Shown here in pieces: positions 5,950 through 7,959 of a stretch of 7,959 nt of DNA; the stretch's first letter is position 1; each line of letters starts with the position of its first letter. The notes under the pieces were generated by a model, which saw only the letters and a list, made by a program, of their open reading frames with translations, was not told where the DNA came from and did no database searches. Both the position numbers and the translations under genes were made by a program. This DNA comes from Bacillota bacterium (lineage in GTDB: Bacteria > Eremiobacterota > SpSt-956 > JAKJGF01): the NCBI GenBank assembly GCA_029555925.1, contig JAKPQU010000149.1, forward strand, positions 1 through 7,959. Reading direction: 5' to 3'.

Positions 5950-7959
5950 ATGAGGGACGCCAGAAAGCATTGTAGAACTGATAAAGTATCGGTGCCATTA
6001 AATCCGGCAGAACTTTATCAGTTGTTCTTCGAAGAATCTCCTGATTGTATGATGGCTATCGACCATAAGGGGCAATTCATTCTTGTCAACCAGACCGGAT
6101 GCAAACTGACCGGCTATTCCCGTGAGGAACTGACTGGCATGACGATGAAAGACATCATCAACCCGGAAGACCTGGCCCGGGGACATATCTGTATGGATAA
6201 TTTACATCCAGCAGGAAACGTCACAATGGAGTGTACCATCCTGAGCAAGGATGGCAGACTGATTCCTGTTGAGATTATTATCCGGCCCCATTGTGATGGA
6301 ACGTCACTGATTATAGTTCGTGATATAACTGACCGTCTTCAGACAGAGATGGCCGGCCAGAAGTTGCAACAACAGCTTCTCAGTATTATCGAATTCCTCC
6401 CTGATGCAACATTTGTTATTGACCAGGATAAAAAAATTATTGCCTGGAACCGAGCCTGCGAACTCATGACTGGAGTCAGTAAAGAGTCTATGCTTGGACA
6501 GGGTGATTTTGCTTATTCCGAGCCATTCTGGGGTGATAGACGCCCTATCCTGATCGATCTTCTTGACCTGCCTGCATCGGAGATAGAAACATCTTATAAA
6601 TATGTCAGGCATACCGGCGGTTCTATATATGCAGAGTCTTTCATCCCTCATCTCCATGATGGTAAGGGTGCCCATCTATTGGGTGTGGCAGCACCTTTAT
6701 TTGATCAGCATGGCCACAGGTGCGGAGCAGTTGAGTCCATTCGGGATGTGACAGAACAGAAGCGTATAGAAAAGGAGCTGCGCGAAGGAGAACTCAGGTA
6801 TAGAACTCTATTTGAAACAGCCGGAGATGCTATTATGCTTATGCGTGGTGACCGGTTCATTGATTGCAACGCCAGGACTCTGAGCCTGTTTGGCTGCAGC
6901 AGGGAAGAGTTTATCGGTGAATCGCCTTACAAATTCTCCCCGCCTTTACAGCCGGACGGACGAAGATCTGAGGAAAAAGCCATAGAAAAGATTACAGGGG
7001 CTATTATGGGAGAAGCCCGGTTTTTTGAATGGGAACACTGCCGACTTGATGGTACGCCTTTCCCTGCCGAAGTCACTTTGAACTGTATGGAGCTAGGCGA
7101 AGAAATCCTGTTACAGGCTATTGTGCGCGATATTACGGAACGTAAAAAATTTGAAAAAAAGCTCGCTGAAAGTGAACAGAAGTATCGTGAACTTGTCGAA
7201 CAGGCCAATAGTATTATTCTTCGTTGGAATTCCAACGGGCAGATTACTTTCCTGAATGAATTCGGCCAGAGATTCTTCGGCTATTCTGCTGGAGATATAA
7301 TCGGCCGTCACGTAATAGGCACTATAGTCCCCCGGACTGAAAGCAGCGGCCGTGATCTGAGGCAGCTTATGGAGCAAATCTGTGCAGATCCAAAAGCATT
7401 CGAGCAAAATGTCAATGAAAATGTACGTCGCAACGGAGAAAGAATCTGGATTAGCTGGACTAACCGTGTAGTACTGGATTCAACAGGACAGGTAGCAGAG
7501 ATCCTGAGTGTCGGTACGGACATTACAGAGCGCAGACTGGCAGAAGAGGAAATCCGTCGACTTCATAAGGATCTGCAGCAGTATGCTGCCGAACTGGAGA
7601 ATCGTGTGGCAGAAAGAACTGCCGAACTGGCTGTAGCCCTGGATCATGCTGAAGAATCTGATCGTCTTAAATCTGCCTTCCTTGCCACTATGTCCCATGA
7701 ACTGCGCACTCCACTGAATTCTATAATTGGCTTTACGGGTATCCTCCTGATGGGGCTTGTAGGAACGCTGAACGAGGAACAGAAAAAACAGCTCGTCATG
7801 GTTCAGGACAGCGCCCGTCACCTGCTGGAACTTATTAATGATGTCCTTGATATTTCCAAGATTGAAGCCGGGCAGTTTCAGCTTGCCTGTGAACCCTTTG
7901 ATATGAAATCTACAATAGAGAAAAGTCTTGAAAAGATTACTCCTCTGGCAGAGAAAAAA
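5950..7959 (+). CDS. Four-PAS sensor histidine kinase, 3'-partial
   Basis: The frame runs without a stop from ATG 5950 to the window end (670 residues). No signal peptide or membrane segment is seen, so it is a cytoplasmic sensor. Four PAS domains follow in series: about 22-130 (SPDCMMAIDHKG, ending RDITDR), 143-272 (LPDATFVIDQDKK, ending RDVTEQKR), 281-400 (ending VRDITERK) and 408-530 (ending GTDITERR). A coiled coil (about 530-575; ELENRVAERTAEL) carries the signal to HisKA, with phospho-acceptor His583 in MSHELRTPLN and the second helix LLELINDVLDISKIEAG. The sequence ends at the start of the expected HATPase domain, so kinase activity and any receiver cannot be judged. No heme, flavin or other ligand can be assigned to any PAS. 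Base composition is richer in GC than the upstream genes (for example 30 of 60 at 6061-6120 against 23 of 60 at 361-420), and arginine is more often CGN. It may be transcribed separately or with the PAS/CxxC gene 88 bp upstream. Confidence 0.95.
   Translation, partial: MRDARKHCRTDKVSVPLNPAELYQLFFEESPDCMMAIDHKGQFILVNQTGCKLTGYSREELTGMTMKDIINPEDLARGHICMDNLHPAGNVTMECTILSKDGRLIPVEIIIRPHCDGTSLIIVRDITDRLQTEMAGQKLQQQLLSIIEFLPDATFVIDQDKKIIAWNRACELMTGVSKESMLGQGDFAYSEPFWGDRRPILIDLLDLPASEIETSYKYVRHTGGSIYAESFIPHLHDGKGAHLLGVAAPLFDQHGHRCGAVESIRDVTEQKRIEKELREGELRYRTLFETAGDAIMLMRGDRFIDCNARTLSLFGCSREEFIGESPYKFSPPLQPDGRRSEEKAIEKITGAIMGEARFFEWEHCRLDGTPFPAEVTLNCMELGEEILLQAIVRDITERKKFEKKLAESEQKYRELVEQANSIILRWNSNGQITFLNEFGQRFFGYSAGDIIGRHVIGTIVPRTESSGRDLRQLMEQICADPKAFEQNVNENVRRNGERIWISWTNRVVLDSTGQVAEILSVGTDITERRLAEEEIRRLHKDLQQYAAELENRVAERTAELAVALDHAEESDRLKSAFLATMSHELRTPLNSIIGFTGILLMGLVGTLNEEQKKQLVMVQDSARHLLELINDVLDISKIEAGQFQLACEPFDMKSTIEKSLEKITPLAEKK

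Noticed and set aside
6304..6675. Minus-strand open frame of 123 codons
   Set aside because: It is antisense to the second PAS domain of the four-PAS kinase, whose + strand frame is intact and clearly coding.
7480..7821. Minus-strand open frame of 113 codons
   Set aside because: It is antisense to the coiled coil and HisKA of the four-PAS kinase; the conserved H box is on the + strand.

Overview
This is a signal-transduction cluster on the + strand. Five consecutive genes encode three sensor histidine kinases (two of them hybrids), a membrane-anchored solute-binding protein and a small PAS protein with a cysteine-rich tail. No transporter, metabolic enzyme, DNA-binding response regulator, RNA gene, CRISPR array or transposase gene is visible. 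The gene style suggests an environmental Gram-negative bacterium with many two-component systems: modest GC, a kinase of the 'GGIAHDFNN' type, a PAS protein ending in two CxxC pairs, and an intergenic repeat starting GTCATTGCGAGG. From general knowledge this best fits the former Deltaproteobacteria (Desulfobacterota-like) or a similar phylum. That placement is inference; nothing in the window fixes the taxon.

Layout. Bases 1-1935 hold the 3' part of a cytoplasmic hybrid kinase (sensor remnant, coiled coil, HisKA, HATPase, receiver, HPt-like tail). Its frame is open at base 1, so the gene starts outside the window. Bases 1928-2734 overlap it by 8 bp and encode a periplasmic binding protein of the SBP_bac_3 type on an N-terminal membrane anchor. 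After 15 bp, 2750-5014 encodes a membrane hybrid kinase (two TM segments around a periplasmic sensor, PAS, HisKA, HATPase, receiver). These three genes look like one operon. The gap 5015-5180 carries a degenerate inverted-repeat element. Bases 5181-5861 encode the PAS/CxxC protein. An 88-bp spacer with two small palindromes follows. From 5950 a four-PAS histidine kinase runs off the right edge, cut inside or just after HisKA.

How they may work together. The binding protein could capture a small ligand in the periplasm and pass the signal to the membrane kinase encoded just after it. Both hybrid kinases carry receivers, so phosphoryl flow must continue to HPt proteins or regulators outside the window. 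The HPt-like tail of the first kinase seems unable to take part, because isoleucine replaces its phosphorylatable histidine. The last kinase gene is visibly more GC-rich than the first four and may have a separate history.

The most interesting points are the His-less HPt tail, the stand-alone binding protein coupled to kinases, the PAS protein without a recognised output domain, and the intergenic repeat with two mutually exclusive pairings ending at a T-run. None of these proves a new system.
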